From positions 1,566,727 to 1,630,726 of the forward strand of contig OY723248.1 in NCBI GenBank assembly GCA_963210315.1: a DNA stretch of 64,000 nucleotides, in the 5' to 3' direction. The stretch is from Rhynchopus euleeides (Eukaryota; Euglenozoa; Diplonemea; Diplonemida; Diplonemidae). Below are positions 32,789 to 44,290 of the stretch, piece by piece. Every line of letters starts with the position of its first letter. Within the stretch, counting starts at the first letter, position 1. The notes under the pieces were generated by a model, which was not told the DNA's origin, ran no database searches, and was given only the letters and a program-made list of their open reading frames with translations. Both the position numbers and the translations under genes were made by a program.

Positions 32789-34037
32789 GCCCTTCGGCGG
32801 CGTCGTCGTTTCACTCTGTACGAAGGACGTCGGTAAAGCCGAGCCCTTTGTACAACCGTTTCACTTCGACTTCTTTTCGGCTGTCTGTTTGTTTGCGTTT
32901 CCAGTCCCGTGCCTGTCTGTCGTCCGGACGCCCTGTTTTTATGGTTTTCTCCTGTTGCTCCGTCACGGCGCCTCATGTTCTGGGGTTGCACGTGTTCTTC
33001 TCGCTGTTGCGGCGCTGCCTGAAAGAACCCCCGTCCGCCCCTCTCGGCTCCATCTCCGAGTGCCTACCTCGTTCTGTCCGCTTTCCCTAGGAGGTACAGA
33101 GAGACCCCCTCTCCCCGCCGAGCATCTCAGAAGATGCCGTGTCCCGCATCCAAATGTAGTTGCAGGTGCCCTCGGTTGCGGTGTTGTAGCGCAGTCCGCG
33201 CCGGTCGGAGGCCACACGCCACTCTGGAGTGCCTCCCACCGTCTGAGACCCCGGGCCCCCCATGGGCTGGGGGGGCCTTCCATCGGCATGGCAATGCCTA
33301 CCAGGTGTCGGACGCGATTCCGACTGTAAAGTGTCACAGTCTGTGGCTCGTCGATGCCAAGATCCTCGTTACGGTCCGATGAAACTGGGTGTTATTCGGA
33401 GCCCTACAACTGCAACACGGGAGGCTTGACAACCGGCTCCTGATGCAGGGAACGTATGCTGCAATTTTATCTGCGTTCATGCAGGCGTTGCCCCGCCTGC
33501 AAGGTGACCGTCTTTTGCTGTCCTCAGGTGTACCGTACCCTGAATGGGAACGGGAAGAACGTTCCTCTCGGGCATGCTACGTTGTCGAAAACTTTGCGAT
33601 ACACGGCCAGCTTCCTCGTGGCCTCATGTTCTTCTGTCCCTTCTGTTGTGATGCGTCTCATGGATGTGCCCTGCAGGGCTTCCACACAGTGTCGACGAGT
33701 GATCCTCGCACGGAAAAACAATTGGCTTGGTCTTCCCGCTTTCGGGCTCCCGTCTCCGAGAGCCCAGCACAGTTTTGAGTCGGACCTGGGATAGCGGTTC
33801 GAACGGGAATTTCGGGCCGAACCCTGAAATTCTCCAACACCCCATATCGCACCTGAGACGCGGCTTCCTTATCTGAGGGGCCGCGTCCAAATACACGGAC
33901 TTTGCTAAACTGGACCCAACTCCCCACACTCTTTTTTTGGCCATTTTTCCAAAAAATCCCCCCATTTTTTACAAAATTTTACAGAATTTACAGTTCGTTA
34001 TACATCCTCCCAAGTCCACGATCCCAACCGTAAAATA

Positions 34038-34104
34038 GGTGGACCGTAAAAATGTTCCAAGTTCCGGAAAAATCCCATTTGTTCCATCTTTTTTACGGTC
34101 CACC
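34038..34104. mobile_element. 67-bp mini inverted-repeat element, copy 2
   Basis: The ends GGTGGACCGTAAAAA / TTTTTACGGTCCACC are identical to 21470-21537, with TA directly outside each end (34036-34037; 34105-34106). A TA duplication suggests mobilisation by a Tc1/mariner-type enzyme. Confidence 0.7.
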
Positions 34105-34189
34105 TATAGTACGGTTCACCTTTATTACGGTCCACAATATTTCCGTTTACGGTATTATTGCTGGCCATAGTAGGCGACGAAGAAGTGAC

Positions 34190-34362
34190 GAAGGAAATCG
34201 TGCGACTGAAGCTTTAGGATTATCATCCGAATGCCACGTCACAGGGCCTCCACAGCCTTGAGACAAAGGCGTGTTCCCAACGAGAATCAGTGGGAAAGCT
34301 GTTCTTTCTGTTGCTGGGCAGGATGATTCTACCTCACAGTGGAAGGGGGGCGTGATTTTCCT
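34190..34362 (+). mobile_element. MITE family 3 copy
   Basis: Begins with GGAAATCGTGCGACTGAAGC and shares the CACAGCCTTGAGACA, TGCTGGGCAGG and terminal GTGATTTTCC blocks with 43131-43293. The right half is diverged. Confidence 0.6.
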
Positions 34363-34702
34363 TTCGCGCGCATCGCCGCTACACAATGCTGTGTGTTATT
34401 TTTTTTCCGCACACTTCAATGTGGGTGGAAAGTTTCTCGCGCTTTGCTCGTGCCCTTGTGCTCTTCACTCACGACACCATCATCAGCAGGAGTGTGAGTG
34501 TGGAAGCGTCAACGCAAAGAAACCATAGTAAAGATAAACCATAGCAAAAAGTGCCGACCAAAGCGCAGAGACACTTTTTATTGTTTTGTGTTCTTTCCCC
34601 CCCCCCCCCCACAGCGCTTTGATTTTATTCAACGCTTCCAAGGGAGGATTCTTCATATTCCTGGATTTCCCGAATTTCCTGGATTTCCCCCGGCCCCTTA
34701 GG

Positions 34703-34768
34703 CGATTTCAGGGCGGACATATCCGGACCCGGAAATCCGGGTGTCCGGATGTCCGGGTCCAATTTTGA

Positions 34769-34799
<31 letters not shown>

Positions 34800-34970
34800 A
34801 CATTTCCCGAATTTCCCGCCCGGACATCCGGACATCCAGAAATGTCCGCCCCGGACAGGGCGGACATGTCCGGGCGGACATTTTCTGGTGTCCGGATGTC
34901 CGGGCGGACATGTCCGGACCCGGAAATTCGGGAAATCCAATTTTGACCCCCCCCCGGACATGTCCGGCCA
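34703..34970. repeat. CCGGACATGTCCGG palindrome array with a 27-C run
   Basis: Many overlapping GGACATCCGG and GGACATGTCC words in both orientations surround an uninterrupted C run of about 27 bases near 34771-34797. The phrase CCAATTTTGACCCCCC occurs twice. The word GGGCGGACAT at the left edge reappears inverted near 40793-40804, so this may be one end of a larger inverted-repeat element that encloses 34.7-40.8 kb. Confidence 0.6.
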
Positions 34971-35669
34971 GGACCTCAATAGTTTGATTTTTGGTCCAGA
35001 AAATAGTTTGAAAATTTTTGAAATCTGGGTGCCCAAATTTTTTGCTCCTAAGACATGGTTTCACAGAATTCTGACAGAAAAATGCCCAGAATTTCCAGAT
35101 TTTTAAAATCTGCAGAATCTGAGAAATTCTGTAGAATTCTGCAGATTCTGAGAAATCTGACAGAATTCTGCAGAATTCTGTCAGATTCTGGGGAATTCTG
35201 AGAATTCTGAGAATTCTGAGAATTCTGAGAATTCTGCCAGTGGCTTGTGGCCAACTAGCAGCAGCCTGGTATGACAGGGTAGTCATACACAGGCTATGTA
35301 CAGGGTCGGCCTCGTCCTGGACCAGTCGTAGGCTTATGCTACTGTTGGTTCTCAGGACTGGCCACCACTGCGCGGGTCAATTTTTTGAAAAGGGGGCCTT
35401 GACCAAAGGCAAACAGTTTTTGAGTTCTTGCACCACTTCATCTCGGGACTACTCTGATTGGATTCCTCGGATTCGTCGACACACTGTTTCAGAACTGTGC
35501 ACTTCTCCATCCACACCGGCATCGGGTCACCCGCTGAATGCCGTGAGGGCCGAAGCCCAGGGTCAGATTTCGGTACAAGGCGATTAACAGGTCGTTGAGA
35601 GGTTCGCAAGTTTAAATGTACCTACAAAAGCTTCATGTACCCATGATAGGGATTTAGTCATTGCTATAG

Positions 35670-35990
35670 GTGAAGATCAGAGCCCAGGCGGGATGTAAGA
35701 CAGGGTGTCGCAGATGCAACAATGTCTCCAGAGCCACTTTGTATGCCTTTGTTCGGGATGCCCCTTCACCTGTCGCGCTTAGGTTCCGTCCAAGTTCGCC
35801 GATTCCAGTGCTTCAAGAGAGCACACAGTTCCTTCCCAGTAGTCTTCATCCTCGGTTCCGAATCATCGCAGTCCCTCGAATCCATGGTGCAGAACTAAAT
35901 TCTCGAAAGGTGGTCAATGTTTTGAAAGGGGCCCGTGACCAGCGGAAATTGGAATTTTTGACCCAAACCTGCAAGTGTACTGTTGTTTAA
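35670..35990 (+). CDS. 106-codon ORF in left arm of element C
   Basis: The frame has an intact ATG and stop and contains CKTGCRRCNN, a CxxxCxxC-like start, then a basic C-terminus ending CKCTVV. An identical frame lies inverted in the right arm (38283-38603). Identity of the arms explains conservation without selection, so coding is uncertain and no family is recognised. Confidence 0.25.
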   Translation: MKIRAQAGCKTGCRRCNNVSRATLYAFVRDAPSPVALRFRPSSPIPVLQESTQFLPSSLHPRFRIIAVPRIHGAELNSRKVVNVLKGARDQRKLEFLTQTCKCTVV

Positions 35991-36772
35991 CGTAGATTCT
36001 GCCAGAATTTCACAGATTCTGGCAGATTCTGGGGATTTCAGATTTTTCAGAATTTTCAAAATCTGAGAAAATCTGTCCAGATTCTGGGCAGATTTTTCCA
36101 GAATTTTCAGAATTCTGGAAAATCTGAGAATTCTGGAAAAAATCTGGCCAGATTCTGGACAGATTTTTCCAGATTTTTCCAGAATTCTCAGAATTCTGGA
36201 AAATCTGAGAAATCTGGAAAAATCTGAGAAATTCTGTCAGAAATCTGGAAAATCTGTGGGGGGGACCTTTTCGAATTTTTTTTTGGGGTGGGCCTATTTT
36301 GGACATTTGGACCCATTTTCAAAGGAATTTTTGAATTTTGAGCCCATTTTGAGCCCTAAAATGGCTCATCGAAATATTTCTGCAAAAAATCTGGGCCAGA
36401 ATGCCAAAATCTGAAAAATCTGAGAAAATCCGGAAAATTCTGGAAAATCTGAGAAATCTGGAAAATTCTGAGAAATTCTGCGGGGGGGACCTTTTCGAAT
36501 TTTTTTTTGGGGGGGGGGGCTATTTTGGACATTTGGGCCCGTTTTCAAAGGAATTTATGAATTTTGAGCCCATTCGTTGCCCTAAAATGGGCCCGCGAAT
36601 ATCTAGCTCCTGCTGAGGACCTGGGTACATGGCCAAATCAGCCAGAAATCTCAGGTTTTCGCAGTGCAATTTGGGTTCGCGTGCTGGTATCGCAGCCTGG
36701 CCCCGAGGGTCCATACCGTGAGTAACCGGGCCCGCTATCCTACACTCGTTTTTTCCTAGGTTTTCGTCAGCT

Positions 36773-37160
36773 GAGTGAGGGTGTGATATGAGGGTTCCAT
36801 CCAACAAGGATATCAAGGCGGCACTTCAAAGTCCTGCCAAGGACAGCGCCACGTGGGTGTGTGCTTCTGATGTACGTTATGTCATCATGTGAACCCTCCC
36901 CAGCGTGTGCCAACATCCCTGACACGCTCACGAAAAGCATAACACGGAGAAAACAGGTGCCGAAACAACCTGCCGAGCACACGGGTGGTGCCACGTTGAT
37001 CCACGCAGCGATCTCCCATGTCAGGAAGCCTTGTTGCCACGGCAGCGTGCCGCAGACTGTGGGAGAGGTGTCGCCAGTCACCTTGAGGTTGCAGTGTGTC
37101 ATCAGACTAAAACCCGTGCCTTGTTCACCCTGTTGTTCACCCCTGTGAGGTTGATCTTTA
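36773..37160 (+). repeat. dispersed module M, copy D
   Basis: Matches 6882-7250 closely, starting at GTCAGCTGAGTGAGGGTGTG and running through the CCTCCCC/GCGTGTGCCAACATC block; it ends near CACCCCTGTGAGGTTG. It lies inside element C, nearly 30 kb from the other three copies. Confidence 0.8.
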
Positions 37161-38276
37161 AACCACCGCAAATGAACAACCCATCTTCTGGAGTGTGATC
37201 TCTGGTGGCGGGGTGGGATGGGTGAGTGGGGTGTGACGGTGCAACGACAGTCGAACTTCTTCGAACGCAGAACACCCCACCAGCCTGCCGGGCGTGAGAA
37301 GTGTTCGCAAGGATCCGCACAGTGAAAAGTTTCCTGAGTTGGCTACGCCGAACTTACAAAATGGGAAGGTGTGAGTGTCGCTTGTTACGACCCACTGGCT
37401 GGACGAGTTCTCTTTTTGGGGGACAAAACCACACACAACAAGAAGGTTGTCACAGGGGGTCTTCGCTGGTCGTTATTCTTCGTCAATCTTCGTCAGTTTT
37501 CACTATTTCAACAGCAAATACACCAAGGTGCACTGACGACCATCCCGTAGCGAAGACCCCCACAGTGAAAAAGATAGTTGGCAGCGCTTTGGGTGACAAA
37601 CACAATCTACCTTGCCTTGTTGTTATGACTGTGCGCACATTCACACCAACCTTCATCAGCCAAACCACGTGAGGTTTGTTCATCCGGGTTTGGCGCACAC
37701 ACAACGACTTGTCTTTGAAACGTCCAATGCAACACTCACAGCATCGAGGCCAAGTGTTTCTCGTAGTATTTTTCGGTTTTGCTCTGAGTGAGCGGATATA
37801 ACTGGTGAAAATGGGTACAGTGGCTGAATCTGGAGGTTGGGTGCGGGTTGTGTGTTCCGCATCATCCCTACAAATCAAACCAAGCCGATTGACACCGAAC
37901 ATTTTGTCTGACCTGCACCCATTGTTTCCTGCCTGCCTGCCTGTGTTGTGCTGCACCTGTGCCTCCCTGTTCTGTATTTTGTACCCTCAGCGGGTTCACG
38001 ATACAGGGCAGTCCACTCCCCCAAAAATCACGGTCTTGACGCCCATTCCATCCACTTTCAGTGGATGTGTTTGGTATTTCCGAATGGAATTTTCCAGCGT
38101 CAAGATTACAAGAACAGGGTCAGTCACTTCTACCGTAGCTGCGATGCCGGTAGTTGTGCAGAAATGATCTTTTCGACGGACGCGACGCCTCCCCAGCTTG
38201 CCTGTGTCTGTGTTGCCATAGCCATGTGACAGATATTCACATAACGAATGTACTGTCACACCGCAAGGGGCTTTGG
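37161..38276. other. interior of element C without recognised gene
   Basis: Open frames of up to about 157 codons on both strands have no recognised domain and unconvincing composition. If element C ever encoded a protein it has decayed or was replaced. Confidence 0.4.
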
Positions 38277-38282
38277 ACAACG

Positions 38283-38603
38283 TTAAACAACAGTACACTT
38301 GCAGGTTTGGGTCAAAAATTCCAATTTCCGCTGGTCACGGGCCCCTTTCAAAACATTGACCACCTTTCGAGAATTTAGTTCTGCACCATGGATTCGAGGG
38401 ACTGCGATGATTCGGAACCGAGGATGAAGACTACTGGGAAGGAACTGTGTGCTCTCTTGAAGCACTGGAATCGGCGAACTTGGACGGAACCTAAGCGCGA
38501 CAGGTGAAGGGGCATCCCGAACAAAGGCATACAAAGTGGCTCTGGAGACATTGTTGCATCTGCGACACCCTGTCTTACATCCCGCCTGGGCTCTGATCTT
38601 CAC
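38283..38603 (-). CDS. 106-codon ORF in right arm of element C (inverted twin)
   Basis: Encodes the same 106-residue peptide as 35670-35990 on the other strand. The twin shows that the arms are nearly or completely identical over more than 300 bp, implying recent formation or gene conversion. Function unknown and coding status doubtful. Confidence 0.25.
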   Translation of the reverse strand: MKIRAQAGCKTGCRRCNNVSRATLYAFVRDAPSPVALRFRPSSPIPVLQESTQFLPSSLHPRFRIIAVPRIHGAELNSRKVVNVLKGARDQRKLEFLTQTCKCTVV

Positions 38604-39641
38604 CTATAGCAATGACTAAATCCCTATCATGGGTACATGACTTTGGTCAAGGCCCCCTTTCCAAAAATTTGACCCGCGCAGTGGTGGCCAGTCCTGAGAA
38701 CCAACAGTAGCATAAGCCTACGACTGGTCCAGGACGAGGCCGACCCTGTACATAGCCTGTGTATGACTACCCTGTCATACCAGGCTGCTGCTAGTTGGCC
38801 ACAAGCCTCTCCCAGAATTCTCAGAATTTGCAGAATTCTACAGAATTTCTCACAGAATCTGACAGAATTCTGCAGATTCTGCAGAATTCTGTCAGAATTC
38901 TCAGAATCTGCAGAATTCTACAGAATTTCTCAGATTCTGCAGAATTTAAAAATCTGGAAATTCTGGGCATTTTTCTGTCAGAATTCTGTCAAACCATGGA
39001 AAAATCTGGAAAAATCTGGAAAAATCTGGAAAAATCTGGAAAAATCTGGAAAAATCTGGAAAAATCTGGAAAAATCTGGAAAAATCTGTCCAGAATCTGG
39101 CCAGATTTTTTCCAGAATTCTCAGATTTTTCCAGATTTCTCAGAATTTCCAGAATTCTGAAAATTCTGGAAAAATCTGTCCAGAATCTGGACAGATTTTC
39201 TCAGATTTTGAAAATTCTGAAAAATCTGAAATCCCCAGAATCTGCCAGAATCTGTGAAATTCTGGCAGAATTCTGTCAAACCATGCTAAGAATTTTTTTT
39301 TTGGAGAAGGGTAAATTGAACGTTTTTGGCCAAATGAAGCCACTGCGACCATTCCCGGGCCTCGGAAATCAGATTTTGGCCCCTCAAATGCGGTGCCGGT
39401 CCGGACAAAAAACCGAAAAAATCGAGCTTGTCGTCAATCGAAAAAATGGCCCATTTTCCCCAGCCAAAAATGGGCCAAAAATGCCCCCCGGACACCCCCA
39501 GAGACATGTCCTAATCCGGGGTGCCAGTAGGGGGGACCTTTCGATTTTTTTTTCGAGGAGAGGTCAATTGAACGTTTTTGGACATCTGAGGCCACTGCGA
39601 CCATTCCCAGGCCTCGGAAATGAGATTTTTGGCCCTCAAAT

Positions 39642-40155
39642 CATGGTTTGACAAGCCGCTTAAGAATCTTGTTGGATTCTTATGGATTCTTACGCTTATT
39701 GGCTCCGAACACTTACGAAAAAAAGCCAAGAATTCTTACGATAAGCCGTCAAATCTTATAAGACTTGTAATAATCTGAGAAAGTCTTATAAGATTTTGGG
39801 AAAATCTCATAAGATTCTTGTAAGATTCCGGAAAATTCTTGCCAGAAATCCGATAAGTCTTATAAGACTTGCGGAAAATCTTATAAGACTTATAAGATTT
39901 TCCGTAAGTCTTATAAGACTTACGGATTTTTCCGATAAGATTTGTAAGTCTTATAAGATTTTTGGTAAGATAAAAAAATCTTATAAGATTTTCCGTAAGC
40001 CTGATAAGAATCCGTAAGATTCTTATAAGACTTATAAGAATCCGTAAGATTCTTATAAGTCTTATAAGATTTCCGTAAGATTTCCGTAAGTCTTATAAGA
40101 CTTACAAATCTTACGGAATAAGCGTAAAAATAAGTAAGTCTTATGTCAAACCATG
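39642..40155. mobile_element. 514-bp element D: CATGGTTTGACA ends, TCTTATAAGA array, 6-bp duplication
   Basis: CATGGTTTGACA opens and TGTCAAACCATG closes the element, flanked by a perfect 6-bp duplication TCAAAT (39636-39641; 40156-40161). Almost the whole body is overlapping copies of TCTTATAAGACTTA and its complement. It shares ends and duplication length with element C but has a different internal palindromic word, so the two are related non-autonomous members of one group. Confidence 0.85.
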
Positions 40156-40161
40156 TCAAAT

Positions 40162-42054
40162 GGGGTACCGGTCCCCACGAAATTCCGAAAAATTCATGAA
40201 AATCGAAAGGTCCCACGCACCAAATTCTGCCCAAAAATCGTCAAAAATGGACATGTCATATGCAGCAATGGGGCACCAATCACTCCCCAAATTTTGCTCA
40301 ATGATTCCACGGCAAGCCAGATTTTCTGATCAATTAGTTTGTTTGAGCATGTTCCTGGCCCTTGTTTGGAAAGTAGATGACCCCTGGCTGGAGAGGACGG
40401 TTGTGCTTGACCGGACGGAGAGAGAACCTTCTCCATAACCACCTCCACTCCACAATGCCACAAGTGGCAGGAAGGCCGGGTGTTACAGGCCTCAACCAGG
40501 GTTCCAAGGCTCTCCACTTCCTGGCTGCGTCAGGGATCACTGGGTACAGCGAGCAGGATTCCCTGTCCTGACACCCCAGCATGTACCACCGGAAGAACCC
40601 GAAACAGCAGCCGCCCCTCATGGGGGTTGCAAGAGGCACGGAAATCGTTCAAATCGGACCAAGTCCGAAAATTCGGCACTTTCTTGGGTACAAATTGCGG
40701 TCCGAAATTTTCCGATTTTTTGAAAAAAGGCTAATTCTGTAAGGGGGACCTTTTCGAATTTTTTTTTTCGGGCACTTTTTCCACAAGGAAATGTCCGCCC
40801 TGTCCGCTACTGTCCACTACCGATTTCAAGGATCCTCCAAGGCCGCCATCAAACGATCGGCTTCTTGCCATATTCACTTTGCGCCTTATCCCCCGCAGCT
40901 CCCCTGTGCGGTTGCTGCGTGCTGCCTTCTGTCCATCGGCTCCGCACTGGATATCCAGTGATTAGTGTGGGTGCTGGCTGTGTTGCAAAAACCCGGGTTC
41001 ACATGACAAGATATATCATTACACACCGGCAACCCGCTTTCTTCTTTCTTTGGAAACCTGGTGCTCCTTCTGGCAGTGTTTGTGTGCGCGTGCGTGCTTG
41101 GCTGGGTGCTCGAGAAACTAGAACTGCCGCCGGTGTCTGAGAACTACACAAACACAACCAGGATCCTCTACTCGCAGTTTAGCTGTCAACACGATACAAG
41201 TTTGACACAGCGAATGCCCCCTCCCAGTGGCAGCCAACGGAGGCAAGCGGCCTTTGGCCTTGTCATATTGGATCCCAGGGTTTGATGAGGCACTGGGCGG
41301 CGTGACCTCGGCTTTTCGAGGCCCCCTCTCCTCCCCCCATCCCCGTGAGAGAGTTCGCCTGTCTTCATTTTGATGTTGCCAAAGGAAAAATGAGAAAGCC
41401 AAACCTGGCTGGTGGAAGAAGAAAAACCGCAGCCTTGCTGGGCCTTGCACGAATCCCAATTGATTTATTATTTTTTGCCAGTAGTGTGTGCTCAACAATC
41501 TGTTGTTTGTTTTCCCGCAGCAGGGCCTCTCACAGTGTCACAAAGATAGCAGGAAAATCGCTTTGGGGTGATTGAGTATTACAACTCGCGCTGGGGATAT
41601 CTCCTTCCCGGCTGGGTGACAGAAGCAATTCGTTTACAATTGAGAATGTGCGTATGTTATCACCACCTCCATCTCGAACTTTGCCAGAATTTGGGAAAAA
41701 AACGAAAAATGCCTTGCGGGTGTACAGCACAACACAACACTCCGTGCAAAATTTGCACCGAGTTGGCCCACCGCACTCTAGCGCGAGCAGGCTTTCTGCA
41801 GTATTTTTTGCAGCAGTGTTCGCTCCAAAAATATCCAAACACCCTCTCAAGTCGATCTGGCAGCCAGGCGGTGCGGAGGTACAGAGGAGAATGATGACGG
41901 CTTGGTAGGCCGAGATGCGATGAACCGCGGGTGAAACCGCGCTTTTCCGTCCATTTTTTACCTCGGCGGGAAAGGTACGGTGCTGAATGTGCGAGTCTAA
42001 AATTCGACCACGCGGGTCGAGTGTTTCCCCCCCCCCCCCCCCGGTGGGTCGGCA
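40162..42054. other. intergenic stretch without recognised gene
   Basis: Short open frames only. Around 40440-40640 a segment with CTGGCTGCGTCAGGGATCAC could be a decayed coding fragment but matches nothing I know. Near 40793 the words AATGTCCGCCCTGTCCG mirror the left edge of the 34703 array. Confidence 0.4.
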
Positions 42055-42063
42055 TTCCCCACG

Positions 42064-42927
42064 CAGGCATGTCGCTAAGCGTCGACCGTCGACCCAGTGA
42101 TTTTGGGTTTCCCCCCCCATAAAAAAGCGTCGACCCAGCGTCGACCCAGTGGACTGGGTTGACGCTTGGTCGAGGCTTGGAGCGTCGACCTAGTGGAACT
42201 GGGTTGCCATTCAAGCCTGGACCAAGCGTCAACCCATTTATTACACTGGGTCGACGCTAACCTAGCGTTGACCCGGTTACACTGGGTCGACGCTCACCAA
42301 GCGTCGACCAAGCGTCAACCCACTTTCACTGGGTCGACGTCGAAGAGAGTATGGTTTTGCAGGAACAGATGATCACTACCGTGGCCTCCGGCGGCTGGGG
42401 GGCTCCGCCCCCCAGACCCCCCTGTGGCGTGTGTCTCGTACTCAAGTCATTCGATTCCCACCGGGTCAGGGAATCCAACCACTCCAGTCGCCTCAGGGGG
42501 ACACAGCCAACTCACACAGAATCTGTACGCCCACAATGAACAGATGTTCACTACCGTGGCCTCCGGCGGCTGGGGGGCTCTGCCCCCCAGCCCCCCTATC
42601 TCGCGTGCCCGTCTAGTAACCAAGTCCTTGCGCTTTGACGGCCGTGGCATATCAGGGGGCAGCGTCGAAATCATGGTCCCGAAAGCCATTTTTTGGTTTC
42701 CTCCGGCACCCGACGGCGCGAGCGGGAGAGGAACCACGGAAGGAACCCAGCGCCTCACACCGTGCCCACCTAGTGGTCCACCGATGGGAAAATTTGGCAA
42801 CAACACGAGCGCGCGCGAAGCGCGCGCGAGAAAAATTGTCCCCTAGTGTTTTCCCCCCTGATCCCCCCCCAAAACAGGAGCGTCAACCCACCAAATCTCC
42901 AAAATCGAAAAGTTAGCGACAGGCCTG
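42064..42927. mobile_element. Mutator-like non-autonomous element, copy 1 (9-bp duplication)
   Basis: The inverted ends CAGGCATGTCGCTAA and (reverse complement) CAGGCCTGTCGCTAA are flanked by the perfect 9-bp duplication TTCCCCACG (42055-42063; 42928-42936). The left 300 bp are an array of GTCGAC-centred words (AAGCGTCGACCCAGTG and complements); the middle has two copies of hairpin module H; the right part has a CGCGCGCGAAGCGCGCGCG stem. A 9-bp duplication with inverted ends is characteristic of the Mutator/MULE superfamily. No transposase. Confidence 0.85.
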
Positions 42928-43130
42928 TTCCCCACGCACACACAGACACAGACACCCCTACACCCCACCCCAAGAAATGGAGGGGCCTCCGACGCATCGC
43001 CCCCGCCCCCCCTGAGAATCTTGCATGATTTTTCTTCCTTCTTCTGTCTTTCGCACGACTCGCACAGACGATATTATTTTTTTTACTAGTTACGAGCGAC
43101 GAAGCGTAGCGAAGTCGCGAAGTAACGAAG

Positions 43131-43293
43131 GAAATCGTACGACTGAAGCTTTGGTTTAGCACCTCATGCCACTTCACAGGGCCTCTACACAGCCTTGAGA
43201 CAGCAAGTGTGCGCTCAACAAAAAGTAGTCCGGAACTGTTCTCCCACAGTTGCTGGACAGGGTGTCTATAATAAAGCGAAAGGAGTACGATTT
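43131..43293 (+). mobile_element. MITE family 3, complete copy
   Basis: GAAATCGTACGACTGAAGC opens and AGGAGTACGATTTT closes the element; about 163 bp. The upstream flank TTACGAGCGACGAAGCGTAG recurs beside the copies at 62331 and (diverged) 62547. Confidence 0.75.
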
Positions 43294-44221
43294 TTCTTTT
43301 TTATACCCAACCCCCCACCCCTCACCCGACCCCCCCCCCCCTCCCTCCCGCCACGTCTCACTGAAGCGGCTCTTTGCCCCGTGGTGCCCCCCGCATCTGG
43401 CACGGGCACCTGTTGTTGGGAGGGGGGGATCGGGGATGTGGGAACGCCAAACATACAATCTAGTGCGGGTCAGTGGGCTGCGCTTGCCGCAGCAAAGCCC
43501 CGGAACCTCCGATGAGGTGGTGTTGTCCGCATTGGGCAGTGTGCATCTGCTGTCTGGGTCAACCCCGTGTCAGTTTAGCACCCGAAGTCGCAGCCAGTTT
43601 ATTTTTCTGCGCTTGGAAGCGAAGGCCCTCGTTGGAAATCAAGACAACATGGGGCGAGCTCTGATATGCAGATCAGTGGAGTGGCGTGCTGATAATTTGG
43701 GTGTGGCGCCAATACGGTTTTAATGTGTTTTTGCCCCGCAGCAGGCCTGCCCAATGCGTTGTTGAGGAAAGCCCCCATGCGCTGTGCTTGAAACAGAGTA
43801 CACTAGCTCATCTGCTGGAGGAGGGCTTCGACGCTCGTTCCGAAGCTTTCCCCCAGTCGTGTGAGATGCGGCCTTATTTCTCGCGAATTGATTTTGTACA
43901 CATTCAACAAATCACACCACTCACACGTATCTGGCGTTTCACCAGTTTTGTGCACATCTTTTTATCATCTGATATTTTCCGAGGGGCAGGTGCTTTCTCG
44001 TTTCCCTGCCCCTCAATGGCGTGCCCCTGTCCTCCTCCCGTTTTTTTTGTGTTGGCTGTTGGGATCCTGTTTTGCTTTAAACAGCGACCAGCTCGATACA
44101 CGCATCGTCCTGGACGGCCTTGCCGGCGATTGCCCATCAAGGCTATTTTTTTCTTCTTTGATCCAGCAGCGAATCTTCCAAACGAACGCTTCTGGAATCC
44201 ACGACCCCCCAAGGCTGGCAG

Positions 44222-44290
44222 CAAATTTTTACTGCACTTTACTGCACTTTATTATACTGCATTTTACTGCATTTTATTGTATTTTATTTT
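44222..44290. repeat. TTTACTGCACTTTAT tandem block 1
   Basis: Irregular tandem copies of ACTGCACTTTA and ACTGCATTTTA. A second block lies at 44966-45045 in the same orientation. Confidence 0.75.

Larger units (their letters stand above)
32789..34702. other. intergenic stretch without recognised gene
   Basis: Open frames up to about 250 codons overlap but none has a recognisable domain. Features are a short CCGCCCTTCGGCGG hairpin at the left edge, the mini-element at 34038-34104, a family-3 MITE copy near 34190-34362 and a segment (34380-34580) related to 15420-15720. Confidence 0.45.
35054..39285. mobile_element. 4.2-kb element C: CATGGTTTSACA ends, CAGAATTCTG arrays, 6-bp duplication
   Basis: The left end CATGGTTTCACAGAATTCTG and right end (reverse complement CATGGTTTGACAGAATTCTG) are flanked by the perfect direct duplication CTAAGA (35048-35053; 39286-39291). 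The terminal 190-290 bp are arrays of the self-complementary word CAGAATTCTG and of GAAAAATCTG; a third array lies at 35995-36480. Two long arms are inverted copies: 35242-35404 with 38637-38808, and 35634-35997 with 38277-38636. The left arm has about 230 bp extra between them. The body contains dispersed module M. No transposase is recognised. A 6-bp duplication with these ends matches no superfamily I can name. Confidence 0.8.

Noticed and set aside
32568..33329. 253-codon frame over repeat R1 and downstream
   Set aside because: Its first third is the non-coding repeat R1, which recurs at 22236; the rest has no recognisable protein features.
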